The notes under the pieces were generated by a model. That model had not been told where the DNA came from. It saw only the letters and a program-made list of their open reading frames with translations, and searched no databases. Below are positions 34,547 to 43,645 of a DNA stretch of 64,000 nucleotides, piece by piece (within the stretch, counting starts at the first letter, position 1; every line of letters starts with the position of its first letter). A program made the position numbers and the translations under genes. The DNA lies in NCBI GenBank assembly GCA_023415635.1, contig JAEZJV010000008.1, forward strand, positions 58,392-122,391. Reading direction: 5' to 3'. The stretch is from Bacillota bacterium. Lineage in GTDB: Bacteria; Bacillota; Clostridia; Lachnospirales; Lachnospiraceae.

Positions 34547-34627
34547 ATGAGAACATCTAATTTAACTATGTACTCCTATATGTGCGGCATGTGTATGCTG
34601 ATCAGAACATATTTGCAGGATAAGTGA
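34547..34627 (+). CDS. Met/Cys-rich 26-residue leader peptide upstream of metN
   Basis: ATG-started ORF behind a consensus site (ACGGAGGG, six bases before the ATG), starting about 58 bases after the promoter. The product contains MYSYMCGMCMLI: five Met in 26 residues counting the start, plus two Cys. The codons TGT ATG CTG ATC (34593-34603) can pair with 34686-34696, which holds the 5' arm of the terminator that follows. This is the geometry of amino-acid-sensing attenuation. The metNIQ methionine importer lies directly downstream. No T-box or SAM riboswitch was seen. The mechanism is inferred. Confidence 0.65.
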   Translation: MRTSNLTMYSYMCGMCMLIRTYLQDK

Positions 34628-34688
34628 ATGTGATGTTTCATTATGCTCGGAAGTTGAAGGGTTCTTCCAAATATTATGAATGACAGAT

Positions 34689-34719
34689 CAGGATGCTTAT
34701 CTAGGCATCCTGTTTTTTA
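34689..34719 (+). terminator. Attenuator terminator before metN
   Basis: A perfect 8-bp stem CAGGATGC/GCATCCTG (loop TTATCTAG) followed by TTTTTTATT. It is 62 bases after the leader ORF and 160 bases before metN. A second weak promoter-like element (TTGATA at about 34792) could give basal metN expression. Confidence 0.85.
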
Positions 34720-34879
34720 TTGCCCCAGCAAGCCAGATAAGCCTATAGGGGTAGAAATATATCCGGGTTTTGGATTTATTATAATTTTTAGTTGATAGAA
34801 TTGCATACATACCGCTTAAGATTATGTAAGGGCAAGAGCTAGTATCATATTAGGATAAATATTTGGAGGTGCGTTTTTT

Positions 34880-35887
34880 ATGAGTCAGAAATCAATCATT
34901 GAGCTGATTGGTCTAGGGAAGGTGTTTCAAAGTAAGAATAGCGAAGAAGTGAAGGCACTGGAGGATATCAACCTGACGATATACGAGGGTGAGATATTTG
35001 GTATTATCGGATTAAGCGGGGCAGGTAAGAGCACGCTGGTACGATGTATCAATTTCCTTGAGCGTCCGACGAGCGGCACTGTGGTTTTTGATGGTTTCGA
35101 CTTAGGAAACTTAAGTAAAGGCGAATTGAACCGGGCAAGACAATCTATGGGAATGATTTTTCAGCAGTTTAATCTGCTGATGCAGAGAACCGCCTTACAA
35201 AACATATGCTTTCCGTTGGAAATTGCCGGAATTTCCAGAAAGGAAGCAAGGGAACGGGCTAAGGAGCTGTTGGAGATTGTCGGTTTAGCTGATAAAGAAA
35301 AGGCTTATCCGGCACAGCTCTCCGGTGGACAGAAGCAGAGAATAGCAATTGCAAGAGCACTGGCAACGAATCCAAAGGTACTGCTTTGTGATGAAGCCAC
35401 CAGTGCATTGGATCCGACTACTACTCGTTCCATCCTAAACCTGCTGAAGGAAATTAATCAGAAGCTGGGCATCACGGTTGTTGTCATAACCCATGAAATG
35501 AGCGTGATAGAAGAAATCTGCCACCGCGTGGCTATCATTGATCAAAGCCGAATCGCAGAGATCGGTGAAGTAGAGGAGGTATTTGTGAGACCTCAGACCA
35601 AAATTGCTAGACAACTGGTATATTCAGGAGATACCCATATCGACAGCTTTGTCGGAAAGTATAAATGCCGGATCATCTTTGATGGACGGACTTCCTTTGA
35701 GCCTGTCATAGCCAATATGGTCATGGAATGCAAAACACCTGTCAATATTCTGTTTGCTGATACCAAAGATATTGATGGAAAGGCTTATGGGCAGATGGTG
35801 CTGCAGCTGCCGGAGGATGATAGCGGACAGAAGAAGATCCTTAATTATTTAAGAACCAATCAGATACCCTATGAGGAGGTGAAGTAA
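34880..35887 (+). CDS. metN: Methionine ABC transporter ATP-binding protein
   Basis: A 335-residue ATPase of the MetNIQ importer for L/D-methionine. Walker A GLSGAGKST, signature LSGGQKQR, Walker B LLCDEATSALD and the H-loop ITHEMSVI are all present. The C-terminal ~85 residues form the NIL/ACT-like regulatory domain that binds methionine for trans-inhibition. TTGGAGGTG precedes the ATG. First gene of metN-metI-metQ, behind the leader peptide and attenuator. Confidence 0.94.
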   Translation: MSQKSIIELIGLGKVFQSKNSEEVKALEDINLTIYEGEIFGIIGLSGAGKSTLVRCINFLERPTSGTVVFDGFDLGNLSKGELNRARQSMGMIFQQFNLLMQRTALQNICFPLEIAGISRKEARERAKELLEIVGLADKEKAYPAQLSGGQKQRIAIARALATNPKVLLCDEATSALDPTTTRSILNLLKEINQKLGITVVVITHEMSVIEEICHRVAIIDQSRIAEIGEVEEVFVRPQTKIARQLVYSGDTHIDSFVGKYKCRIIFDGRTSFEPVIANMVMECKTPVNILFADTKDIDGKAYGQMVLQLPEDDSGQKKILNYLRTNQIPYEEVK

Positions 35888-35888
35888 C

Positions 35889-36548
35889 ATGTGGAGCGAA
35901 GAAATACTGAAAATGATAGGTACAGGGATACTTGAAACCTTATACATGACGCTACTTTCCTCCCTGATTGCTTACCTCATCGGATTACCGCTCGGAATAA
36001 TGCTGGTGGTAACGGATAGGGATGGTATTGCCCCTCTGGTTCCATTTAATAAGGTTCTTGGCGTAATCGTAAATCTTATCCGATCCGTGCCCTTTGTAAT
36101 CCTTTTGATCACAGTAATGCCCTTTACCCGTTTTCTGATTGGAACCACGATTGGTCCCACAGCCGTGGTCGTACCTCTGATAATCGCTTCTGCACCATAT
36201 ATTGCCCGGTTGGTAGAGTCCTCGCTGAAGGAAGTGGATAAGGGAGTCATCGAGGCGGCTCAGTCCATGGGAGCAACCCCTTCTCAGATTATTTATAAGG
36301 TTTTGATACCGGAAGCTAAGCCCTCCTTAGTCATCGGAGGGGCTATCGCAGTTACCACCATATTAAGCTATTCTGCCATGTCAGGCTTTGTCGGCGGAGG
36401 AGGTCTGGGAGACATAGCTATCCGCTACGGATATTATAGATACCAGACAGATATCATGCTGGTAACGGTTATTATCTTAGTTCTTATCGTACAGGTACTT
36501 CAGGAGCTTGGATCCGCATGGATGAAGCATACAGACAAAAGAATATAG
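35889..36548 (+). CDS. metI: Methionine ABC transporter permease
   Basis: A 219-residue permease with five helices and the EAA-type coupling loop (EAAQSMGATPSQIIYKVLIPEA) contacting MetN. It starts one base after the metN stop, with AGGAGGTGA inside the end of metN, so translation is coupled. Family and role are secure from sequence and operon. Confidence 0.94.
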   Translation: MWSEEILKMIGTGILETLYMTLLSSLIAYLIGLPLGIMLVVTDRDGIAPLVPFNKVLGVIVNLIRSVPFVILLITVMPFTRFLIGTTIGPTAVVVPLIIASAPYIARLVESSLKEVDKGVIEAAQSMGATPSQIIYKVLIPEAKPSLVIGGAIAVTTILSYSAMSGFVGGGGLGDIAIRYGYYRYQTDIMLVTVIILVLIVQVLQELGSAWMKHTDKRI

Positions 36549-36604
36549 GGTTGCGACAGACGATCAGAAATAATATTAAATATTATAGATAGGAGGATTT
36601 TATT

Positions 36605-37417
36605 ATGAAGAAATTATTATCGGTAATCTTAGTACTTACCTTGTTGGCAGCGGTTTTGGCCGGGTGCACAAAGAAGGATGGGGCAGACAAGGAGATTGTC
36701 GTAGGTGCGAGTGCTACTCCCCATGCGGAGATATTAGAGCAGGCGAGAGCTGCCCTAGAAGCGGAAGGCTATACACTAAAGGTTATTGTCTATAATGATT
36801 ATGTTCAACCGAATGTAGCTTTAGCCAGCGGTGATCTGGATGCGAACTTCTTCCAGCATCAGCCTTATCTCGATCAGTACAATCAGGAAAATAAGACAGA
36901 CCTGGTATCTGCAGGAATCATCCATTATGAACCGATTGGTGTATATCCTGGCAAGACCGCTTCCTTTGATGCTTTGCAGGATGGGGCTAAGATAGCTGTT
37001 CCTAACGATGCAACCAACGAAGCCAGAGCGCTTCTTCTACTGGAAGACAACGGACTTATCAAAGTGAAGGAGGGTGCAGGACTGAATGCAACCAAGACCG
37101 ACATTGTTGAGAATCCCAAAAACCTTGAAGTCGTAGAAATCGAATCTGCTCAGCTGGCACGCTCATTAGCAGATGTTGACTTAGCTGTCATTAACGGTAA
37201 CTATGCGATCGAAGCAGGTCTAAATGTGGCTTCGGATGCCATTGCATTTGAGGAGAAGGATTCCGCAGCGGCTGAGACCTACGGCAATATTATTGCTGTA
37301 CAGAAGGGCAATGAGGGCAGAGAAGATATCAAAGCTTTGGTTAAGGCACTGCAGAGCGAGAATGTAAAGAAGTTTATTGAGGATACCTATCAGGGTGCAG
37401 TTGTTCCGAAATTCTGA
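36605..37417 (+). CDS. metQ: Methionine-binding lipoprotein
   Basis: A 270-residue NlpA/MetQ substrate-binding protein. The signal peptide ends in a lipobox LAGC with lipidated C21. The mature part starts KKDGADKEIVVGASATPHAE and contains the conserved DYVQPNVAL and NANFFQHQPYLD region. It captures methionine at the outer surface for MetNI. Third gene of the operon, closed by a long structured terminator. Confidence 0.94.
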   Translation: MKKLLSVILVLTLLAAVLAGCTKKDGADKEIVVGASATPHAEILEQARAALEAEGYTLKVIVYNDYVQPNVALASGDLDANFFQHQPYLDQYNQENKTDLVSAGIIHYEPIGVYPGKTASFDALQDGAKIAVPNDATNEARALLLLEDNGLIKVKEGAGLNATKTDIVENPKNLEVVEIESAQLARSLADVDLAVINGNYAIEAGLNVASDAIAFEEKDSAAAETYGNIIAVQKGNEGREDIKALVKALQSENVKKFIEDTYQGAVVPKF

Positions 37418-37443
37418 TACTGATGAAGACTTAGAAATAGGAG

Positions 37444-37537
37444 AAGGCTGTTCCGACGGAGATGCCCCCTCACAGCAGACAGTAAGAAACCAAAAGCTGC
37501 TGAGGATAAAGGGGTATGTCTGGAGGATCAGCCTTTT
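37444..37537 (+). terminator. Long multi-helix terminator after metQ
   Basis: AAGGCTG (37444-37450) pairs with CAGCCTT (37529-37535). Inside, CCCC pairs with GGGG and CAGCAG with GCTGCTG around an A-rich loop, and the outer stem ends in TTTTT. The build is more elaborate than a simple terminator. Confidence 0.65.
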
Positions 37538-37587
37538 TAGTCCTTATTGGTAAGCCTATTTGGTAAAGATTATCAGGGGGTTGAATT

Positions 37588-37662
37588 ATGCATATTATTG
37601 CAGAAGCACTGATTTTATGCTATTATACTACTATGGGTTTTTGCATTCTAGCCTGTATCTGA
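37588..37662 (+). CDS. Possible 24-residue peptide before DUF3810 gene
   Basis: ATG-started ORF behind CAGGGGG (seven bases), 37 bases before the DUF3810 start codon. The product (MHIIAEALILCYYTTMGFCI, then LACI) is hydrophobic with three Cys. It may be a leader peptide for the next gene or a small membrane peptide. Not recognised. Confidence 0.35.
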   Translation: MHIIAEALILCYYTTMGFCILACI

Positions 37663-37699
37663 TGTCTCAATCTCTTGCCTATAGACGGGGGTCCCTTAC

Positions 37700-38830
37700 A
37701 TGAAGAAGATTATTTCCTATAAAAGAGTATATCTCATTGGACTTCTGCCAATTTCGTACCTACTCATCCTACTGGCCAAAAATAACGCTTTTTTTGCAGA
37801 GGAGATTTATGCAAAGCGAATATACAAATTGATATCACAAGTGATTTCTGCAATAACCGCCTTATTTCCATTTTCTTTAGCCGAGCTGATTATTATTGCA
37901 CTGCCGGTGGTTGTACTGACGATCTTAATTCGCTTTATCCTTTTACTGTTTCTGGATAAGGAGCATAGGGTAAGCAGACTGGGCAAGTGTTTACTGAATA
38001 TGCTGTGTGCGGGAAGTGTTACTATATTTCTTTTTGTTCTGCTCGCAGGAATGAATTATTACCGGAGCAATTTTAGTTCCTACTCCAATCTGGAGCTGCA
38101 AGCCGCCTCGATAAAGGAACTGTATGCCCTTACAAAAAGTCTTGCCCTGGAGGCGAACGAACTGAGAGCTCAGACAGCAAGGGTTGATGAGCAAGGGGTA
38201 TTTCAGCTCTCCATGAATAATACAGAGCTGGCAAAGGAAGCGGACCGGGCTTTTGAAATGCTTTCTGTAGAATACCCGGTGCTCGGAGGCAATTATCCTC
38301 CTCCGAAACCCATTCTTTTATCGGAGCTTATGTCCAGAACCGAGATTACAGGCATCTTCTTCCCGTTTACCATGGAGGCAAATGTGAATGTTGATATTCC
38401 CGATTACTCGATACCCGTAACGATGCTGCATGAGCTGGCACATTTGAGAGGGTTTATGAGAGAGGACGAGGCTAATTTTCTTGCCTATTTGGCTGGAATG
38501 AAATCGGATCATGCGGATATTCGGTACAGCTGTACCATGCTTGCGCTCATTACCTCCGGTAATGCACTTTATAAGAAAAATGCTGAATTATATTTTGAAA
38601 TCAGAGAACTGTATTCCATAGGAGTTATTAAGGACATACAGGCAAATTCCGAGTACTGGCAGAAGTATGAGGATACTGCTGTCAGCACCATATCCAATAA
38701 GGTGAATGAAACTTACTTAAAAGCGAATGCCCAGACAGACGGGGTGCAGAGCTACGGGAGAATGCTTGATCTACTGCTGGCGAAGTTCCGGAAGGAGCAT
38801 CCTGAAGCTGTTCAAGACTTTGCAGAATGA
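37700..38830 (+). CDS. DUF3810 membrane protein with HExxH motif
   Basis: A 376-residue protein. Three N-terminal membrane helices (about 8-25, 45-78 and 92-117) precede a large domain with HELAH at 244-248 and a downstream Glu (E257 in REDEAN), the zinc-metallopeptidase pattern of the DUF3810 family. A membrane-bound protease is plausible; the target is unknown. Confidence 0.88.
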   Translation: MKKIISYKRVYLIGLLPISYLLILLAKNNAFFAEEIYAKRIYKLISQVISAITALFPFSLAELIIIALPVVVLTILIRFILLLFLDKEHRVSRLGKCLLNMLCAGSVTIFLFVLLAGMNYYRSNFSSYSNLELQAASIKELYALTKSLALEANELRAQTARVDEQGVFQLSMNNTELAKEADRAFEMLSVEYPVLGGNYPPPKPILLSELMSRTEITGIFFPFTMEANVNVDIPDYSIPVTMLHELAHLRGFMREDEANFLAYLAGMKSDHADIRYSCTMLALITSGNALYKKNAELYFEIRELYSIGVIKDIQANSEYWQKYEDTAVSTISNKVNETYLKANAQTDGVQSYGRMLDLLLAKFRKEHPEAVQDFAE

Positions 38831-38887
38831 GAGTGATGATAATACTACAAGATAGACGGAAGTAACACAGGCTTATATAATAAAAGG

Positions 38888-38967
38888 TTCAACCCCATGG
38901 TTACCCCTCTTCTTCAGTTATGCAAATGCAAACTTAAAGGAGGGGATAAATATGGGGTTGATTTTTT
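38888..38967 (+). terminator. Terminator with long loop
   Basis: TTCAACCCCA (38888-38897) pairs with TGGGGTTGA (38953-38961), with an inner CCCCTC/GAGGGG pairing, followed by TTTTTT. Confidence 0.8.
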
Positions 38968-39049
38968 AATTATTTATGTTATAATTATTAAGTAATTGTT
39001 AACAGAAGTTAACGATTATCCCAAAAATGTAATATTTAAGGAGAACATC

Positions 39050-39850
39050 ATGACGATAGCCAAAAAACTTCTGATTACTATAATTACAGCAGGGCTTTTT
39101 TCCTTCTGCTTCGCTGCGAACGCATTTGCATCCGAGCCCGGATCTGCAAAGGCCGTATCAGGACAGAGTATAACTGCTGGGAATACCATAGAGACTGATG
39201 CAGCAGATGGGGAAGAAATTGGAAGAAACAGAGTGAATAACCCTGCTCTTTCCGATGAAGATATTGAAGCGTTACTGTTACAGGAGGGTTATTATCTGGA
39301 TGCAGAAGGCGAACTTTGCTTTGATGCACCTGAGAAAGAGAATACAGGTGAGGAAGATAAGGATGAAGCCAAGGACGAGAAGGATACAGAAGAGGTAGCC
39401 GTATCTGCTAAGGATCTGCGTCTTTTATCCTGTCTTGTATATACCGAAGCAGGCAATCAGAATTACGAGGGAATGCTGGCTGTTGCAAATGTGGTACTTA
39501 ACAGGGTTAAAAGTGATACATATTGGCATGTCAAGACTGTAGAAGAGGTAATCTACGATCGTAAGTGGTCTGTTCAGTTCGGTGTAACCATTAAGAACTC
39601 CAGAACAGGCACAAGCATGATGGAAAAGGCACTAAAGCTATATGATTCCCGTAAATTTACCGGAGCTAACCCGGAGGCTCAAAAGAAGGCTATGAACAGA
39701 GCAATCAAGGCGGCGAAGGCTGCATTGACCGGTAAGAATAATATCGGTAATTATCTGTGCTTCCAGAATAAGAGCTGTTTCAAGAGTATTATGAGAAGAT
39801 ATTCTGATTATAAGATTGTTGATGATCATATATTCTATCGTACCAAATAA
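39050..39850 (+). CDS. SleB-like cell wall hydrolase
   Basis: A 266-residue exported protein. Residues 1-26 are a signal peptide (ending ANAFASE). A Ser/Glu/Asp-rich linker over about 30-125 is followed by a Hydrolase_2 (SleB/CwlJ) domain. The catalytic Glu is in VYTEAGNQ, and the later NYLCFQNKSCFKS strand is present. The family cleaves muramic-delta-lactam-containing cortex peptidoglycan in spores or acts on vegetative wall. No PG-binding repeat is present. The start is the ATG behind TAAGGAGAAC. Confidence 0.88.
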   Translation: MTIAKKLLITIITAGLFSFCFAANAFASEPGSAKAVSGQSITAGNTIETDAADGEEIGRNRVNNPALSDEDIEALLLQEGYYLDAEGELCFDAPEKENTGEEDKDEAKDEKDTEEVAVSAKDLRLLSCLVYTEAGNQNYEGMLAVANVVLNRVKSDTYWHVKTVEEVIYDRKWSVQFGVTIKNSRTGTSMMEKALKLYDSRKFTGANPEAQKKAMNRAIKAAKAALTGKNNIGNYLCFQNKSCFKSIMRRYSDYKIVDDHIFYRTK

Positions 39851-39866
39851 AATATCCTAATAGATG

Positions 39867-39896
39867 AAAAGAGGCTGAATAATCAGTCTCTTTTTT
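39867..39896 (+). terminator. Terminator
   Basis: AAAAGAGGCTGA/TCAGTCTCTTTT with a 4-base loop and a T run, 17 bases after the hydrolase stop. Confidence 0.9.
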
Positions 39897-40062
39897 AGCT
39901 CATTTTATTTTCTGCTTTCAAGTTAAGCCTATATGTGATATCATATATCATATATTTTTACTTTAATGCTATAATTTGAGCATATTACATGAAATAATAT
40001 AATAACCCGACTTAGGTCTACACTATACAAAAGCCAGTTTATCAATTACCAGGAGGTTTATC

Positions 40063-41766
40063 ATGGAAAACAAAGATGTGACAGAAGATAAAGCATTAGA
40101 AGCAACAGACAAGGAGACGGTATCCAAGAATTTTATTGAAATGATTATTGATAAAGACTTGGAGGAGGGTAAGGTTAAGAGTATCATAACCAGATTTCCT
40201 CCGGAGCCTAACGGCTACCTTCATATCGGACATGCGAAGTCAATACTTTTAAATTATGGTTTGGCTAAGAAATACGGCGGTAAATTCAATCTCCGTTTTG
40301 ATGATACGAATCCCACCAAGGAGAAGACGGAATTTGTTGATTCCATTATTGAGGATGTCAAATGGATTGGTGGTGACTTTGAAGACCGTCTGTTTTTTGC
40401 CTCAGATTACTTTGAACAGATGTATGAAGCAGCGATTAAGCTGATTAAAAAAGGAAAAGCCTTTGTATGTGACCTGACTGCGGAGGAAATCAGAGAATAC
40501 AGAGGAACTCTGACAGAACCGGGAAAAAACAGCCCTTACCGTGAACGCTCTATCGAGGAGAACCTTCAACTGTTCGAGGAGATGAAGGGAGGAAAATATC
40601 CCGATGGCTCAAAGGTGCTTCGTGCCAAAATTGATATGTCATCTCCGAATATTAATATGAGAGATCCTGTCATCTACCGCGTAGCCAGGATTTCACATCA
40701 TAATACGGGTGATAAGTGGTGTATTTATCCGATGTATGATTTTGCGCATCCCATCGAGGATGCAATTGAAGGAGTTACCCATTCCATCTGTACGTTGGAG
40801 TTTGAGGATCACCGTCCTCTGTATGACTGGGTAGTACGTGAGCTGGAATACGAATTTCCTCCTAAACAGATTGAATTTGCAAAGATGTATCTTACCAATG
40901 TGATCACCGGTAAGAGATATATTAAGAGACTTGTTGAGGATGGGATCGTAGATGGCTGGGATGATCCCAGACTGGTATCCATCAGCGCCTTAAGAAGACG
41001 TGGCTTTACTCCGGAGTCCCTCCAGATGTTTATGGAGCTGTGTGGTGTATCGAAAAGCCAGAGCTCTGTGGATTATAGCATGCTGGAGTACTGTATAAGG
41101 GAAGACTTAAAGCTTAAAAGGCCCAGAATTATGGCAGTACTTGATCCGATAAAGCTTATTATAACCAATTATCCTGAAGGGCAGATTGAATATCTGGAAG
41201 CTCTGAACAACCAGGAAAATGAAGCGATGGGTGTCAGACAGGTACCCTTTTGCAGGGAATTATATATTGAACGGGATGATTTTATGATTGAACCTCCAAA
41301 GAAGTATTTCCGTCTTTTTCCCGGCAATGAAGTACGTCTGATGAATGCTTATTTTGTAACCTGTCAGGACTATGTCACTGATGAGAACGGAAGAGTAACC
41401 GAAGTACATTGTACCTATGATCCCGAGACCAAGAGTGGCTCAGGATTCAATGCACGTAAGGTTAAAGGAACCATTCATTGGGTGGCAGCACAGACAGCAA
41501 TAAAAGCAGAGGTTAGGCTGTATGAGAATATCGTCGATGAGGAAAAGGGTGTCTATAATGAGGATGGAAGTCTGAACCTAAATCCGAATTCCATTACCAT
41601 CTTGAAGAATTGCTTTATAGAACCGAGTATCCGAGGGGCAAAGGCACCGGAAAGCTTCCAGTTCCTGAGACAAGGCTTTTTCTGCCTGGATAGCAAAGAT
41701 TCGACGGAAGCATTACCAATTTTTAATCGGATTGTATCACTAAAGAGCTCCTATAAACCGCAATAA
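40063..41766 (+). CDS. glnS: Glutaminyl-tRNA synthetase
   Basis: A 567-residue class I synthetase charging tRNA-Gln. The HIGH motif is PPEPNGYLHIGHAKS. GWDDPRLVSISALRRRG and the C-terminal anticodon-binding beta barrels are present. The KMSKS-equivalent region, aligned by eye to the E. coli MSKR, reads TGKR, keeping the Lys-Arg pair but not Met-Ser. CCAGGAGG precedes the ATG. Direct charging by GlnRS is the pathway used, although gatCAB elsewhere cannot be excluded. Confidence 0.95.
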   Translation: MENKDVTEDKALEATDKETVSKNFIEMIIDKDLEEGKVKSIITRFPPEPNGYLHIGHAKSILLNYGLAKKYGGKFNLRFDDTNPTKEKTEFVDSIIEDVKWIGGDFEDRLFFASDYFEQMYEAAIKLIKKGKAFVCDLTAEEIREYRGTLTEPGKNSPYRERSIEENLQLFEEMKGGKYPDGSKVLRAKIDMSSPNINMRDPVIYRVARISHHNTGDKWCIYPMYDFAHPIEDAIEGVTHSICTLEFEDHRPLYDWVVRELEYEFPPKQIEFAKMYLTNVITGKRYIKRLVEDGIVDGWDDPRLVSISALRRRGFTPESLQMFMELCGVSKSQSSVDYSMLEYCIREDLKLKRPRIMAVLDPIKLIITNYPEGQIEYLEALNNQENEAMGVRQVPFCRELYIERDDFMIEPPKKYFRLFPGNEVRLMNAYFVTCQDYVTDENGRVTEVHCTYDPETKSGSGFNARKVKGTIHWVAAQTAIKAEVRLYENIVDEEKGVYNEDGSLNLNPNSITILKNCFIEPSIRGAKAPESFQFLRQGFFCLDSKDSTEALPIFNRIVSLKSSYKPQ

Positions 41767-41831
41767 GTATGGTTACTATCATTCATGAACACCTTAACAT
41801 ATGAGAATACAATAGGAAATGAGGGATAAAA

Positions 41832-42677
41832 GTGGCTAATTTATTTTCAGGATTAGAGGCATTTGGATTAGGTAACTTATCCGAAATGGATGTATATGAA
41901 GAAAAGGATAAGGATATTGCTGCGACGTCAGTGGATAAAGATAAGGCAGCCTTTCAGGAAGAGGATATTATATTTGATAAGACCTTTGCCTGCCCTGTCT
42001 GTGACCAGGAATTTAAAACGAAACAGGTAAAATCGGGTAAAGTAAAGCTACTCAATCTGGATCCGGATTTACGTCCGGTCTATCAATTCATAGACCCACT
42101 GAAATATGATGCGATCGTATGCCCCAGCTGTGGATTCTCTGCGCTAAGCCGCTTCTTCAAATATGTAACAGGAGCACAGGCTCAATTAATTAAGAAGAAT
42201 ATATCGGCCAATTTTAAGGGAATTAACGAAACTGGTTCCTTTTTTACCTATGATGATGCACTTGCGAGACATAAGCTGGCGTTGGTAAGTGCGATTGTCA
42301 AGAGATCAAAGACCTCTGAAAGGGCTTATACCTGCCTGAAGATTGCGTGGATTCTTAGAGGAAAATCAGAAAGCCTCCCGGAGGATACCCCTGATTATAA
42401 GAATAAGCTTGCTGAGCTGGAGAAGGAAGAATTGGACTTTATATCCAAGGCTTATGTGGGCTTCGACGAAGCCTTCAGTACTGAGACCTTTCCGCTGTGT
42501 GGTATGGATGAAAGCACTATGACTCTACTTATGGCTGAGCTTTCAAGAAGAATAGGTAAATACGATGAAGCCAGCAGATGGATTTCCAGAGTCCTGATCT
42601 CTAAGGAAGCCAGTGAACGAATTAAGGAAAAGGCAAGAGATATCAAGGATATGATTAAAGACAATAAAAACTATTAA
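41832..42677 (+). CDS. DUF2225 zinc-binding protein
   Basis: A 281-residue cytosolic protein with two CxxC knuckles (CPVCDQEFKTKQVK and CPSCGFS) separated by about 45 residues, as in DUF2225, followed by an all-helical TPR-like C-terminus. GTG start behind GAGGGATAAA. It is 15 bases ahead of a second Cys-rich gene. Function unknown. Confidence 0.85.
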   Translation: MANLFSGLEAFGLGNLSEMDVYEEKDKDIAATSVDKDKAAFQEEDIIFDKTFACPVCDQEFKTKQVKSGKVKLLNLDPDLRPVYQFIDPLKYDAIVCPSCGFSALSRFFKYVTGAQAQLIKKNISANFKGINETGSFFTYDDALARHKLALVSAIVKRSKTSERAYTCLKIAWILRGKSESLPEDTPDYKNKLAELEKEELDFISKAYVGFDEAFSTETFPLCGMDESTMTLLMAELSRRIGKYDEASRWISRVLISKEASERIKEKARDIKDMIKDNKNY

Positions 42678-42692
42678 AGGCAGGACAAAGTT

Positions 42693-43397
42693 TTGAAGGA
42701 AAAACTATATACCATTCCGGTCAATGAGGCCTTCGAAACAGACTGTGAATGCCCGGTCTGTGCGATGTATCGTAAGCTGGAAACAGGTGCAATCGAATTT
42801 ACTATGGGTCCCAGCTATATGGAAGATGATGTCAGGGAAATGACGTCGAGGCTTGGATTTTGTGAAAAGCATCTTGGTATGCTGTATCAGAACCAGAACC
42901 GTCTTGGACTGGCATTGATATTACAATCTCAAATGGATAAGCTGATGAAGGATGTAGAGAAGCTGTCCTCGGCGGAGGGAAAACCAGCCTCATCTTTGTT
43001 CCGAAAGAAGAATGCTCCTTCTGATTTAACCGAACATCTTCATGAGCTTCATGAAGCCTGCTTTATCTGTGACAGAATCAATCAGACTATGGCACGGTAT
43101 ATTGCGACCATATTCCATCTATATCATACCAGTGAGGAGTTTTGCATGAAGCTTGCGGAATGCAAGGGTTTTTGTACAAGTCACTACACAGCTCTGTATG
43201 AGTCAGCACCGGACTATCTCAGTGGAGAAGAGCTTTCCCGGTTCTTGAAGCTTCTGAATAAGCTTTATCTGGAGAATATGAAACGTGTCAGAGATGATTT
43301 GGAATGGTTCATCAATAAATTTGATTACCGCTATCAGGAGGAACCCTGGAAGAATGCTAAGGATGCGCTTCCCCGGACAATACAAAAGCTCTGGTAG
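42693..43397 (+). CDS. DUF6062 family Cys-rich protein
   Basis: A 234-residue soluble protein with three Cys pairs (CECPVC, CFICD, CKGFCTSH) and conserved His, suggesting metal or iron-sulfur binding. This fits the uncharacterised DUF6062 family seen behind DUF2225 genes in Clostridia. The start is TTG with a moderate AGGAC site; no better ATG is present. Co-transcribed with DUF2225. Function unknown. Confidence 0.75.
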   Translation: MKEKLYTIPVNEAFETDCECPVCAMYRKLETGAIEFTMGPSYMEDDVREMTSRLGFCEKHLGMLYQNQNRLGLALILQSQMDKLMKDVEKLSSAEGKPASSLFRKKNAPSDLTEHLHELHEACFICDRINQTMARYIATIFHLYHTSEEFCMKLAECKGFCTSHYTALYESAPDYLSGEELSRFLKLLNKLYLENMKRVRDDLEWFINKFDYRYQEEPWKNAKDALPRTIQKLW

Positions 43398-43476
43398 GTA
43401 TAATAATCCTGTCGTGGAATATACTATGTATGTGGACTATGCTATCATTACGCATAACCATCGATAAATGGATTGA

Positions 43477-43506
43477 AAAGTTATTACTGGAAGAGTAATA
43501 ACTTTT
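43477..43506 (+). terminator. Terminator
   Basis: AAAGTTATTAC/GTAATAACTTT stem with a 6-base loop, followed by TTCTTT. Confidence 0.85.
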
Positions 43507-43645
43507 TCTTTGCTGTTACTCCACTTATTTCTGGGTTTAGCTGCCAGGGAATTCTTAAAATTTAGAAAAAATGAGAAAACATGAGAAAACATGAGCAAGG
43601 AAGAGAAATTATTAAATTTGCTAAAGAATTTGAATGGAAATGGGG

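Noticed and set aside
34489..34879. T-box or SAM riboswitch before metN
   Set aside because: Looked for because of metNIQ. No AGGGTGGNACCGCG-type antiterminator and no S-box core were seen; only the leader ORF and terminator.
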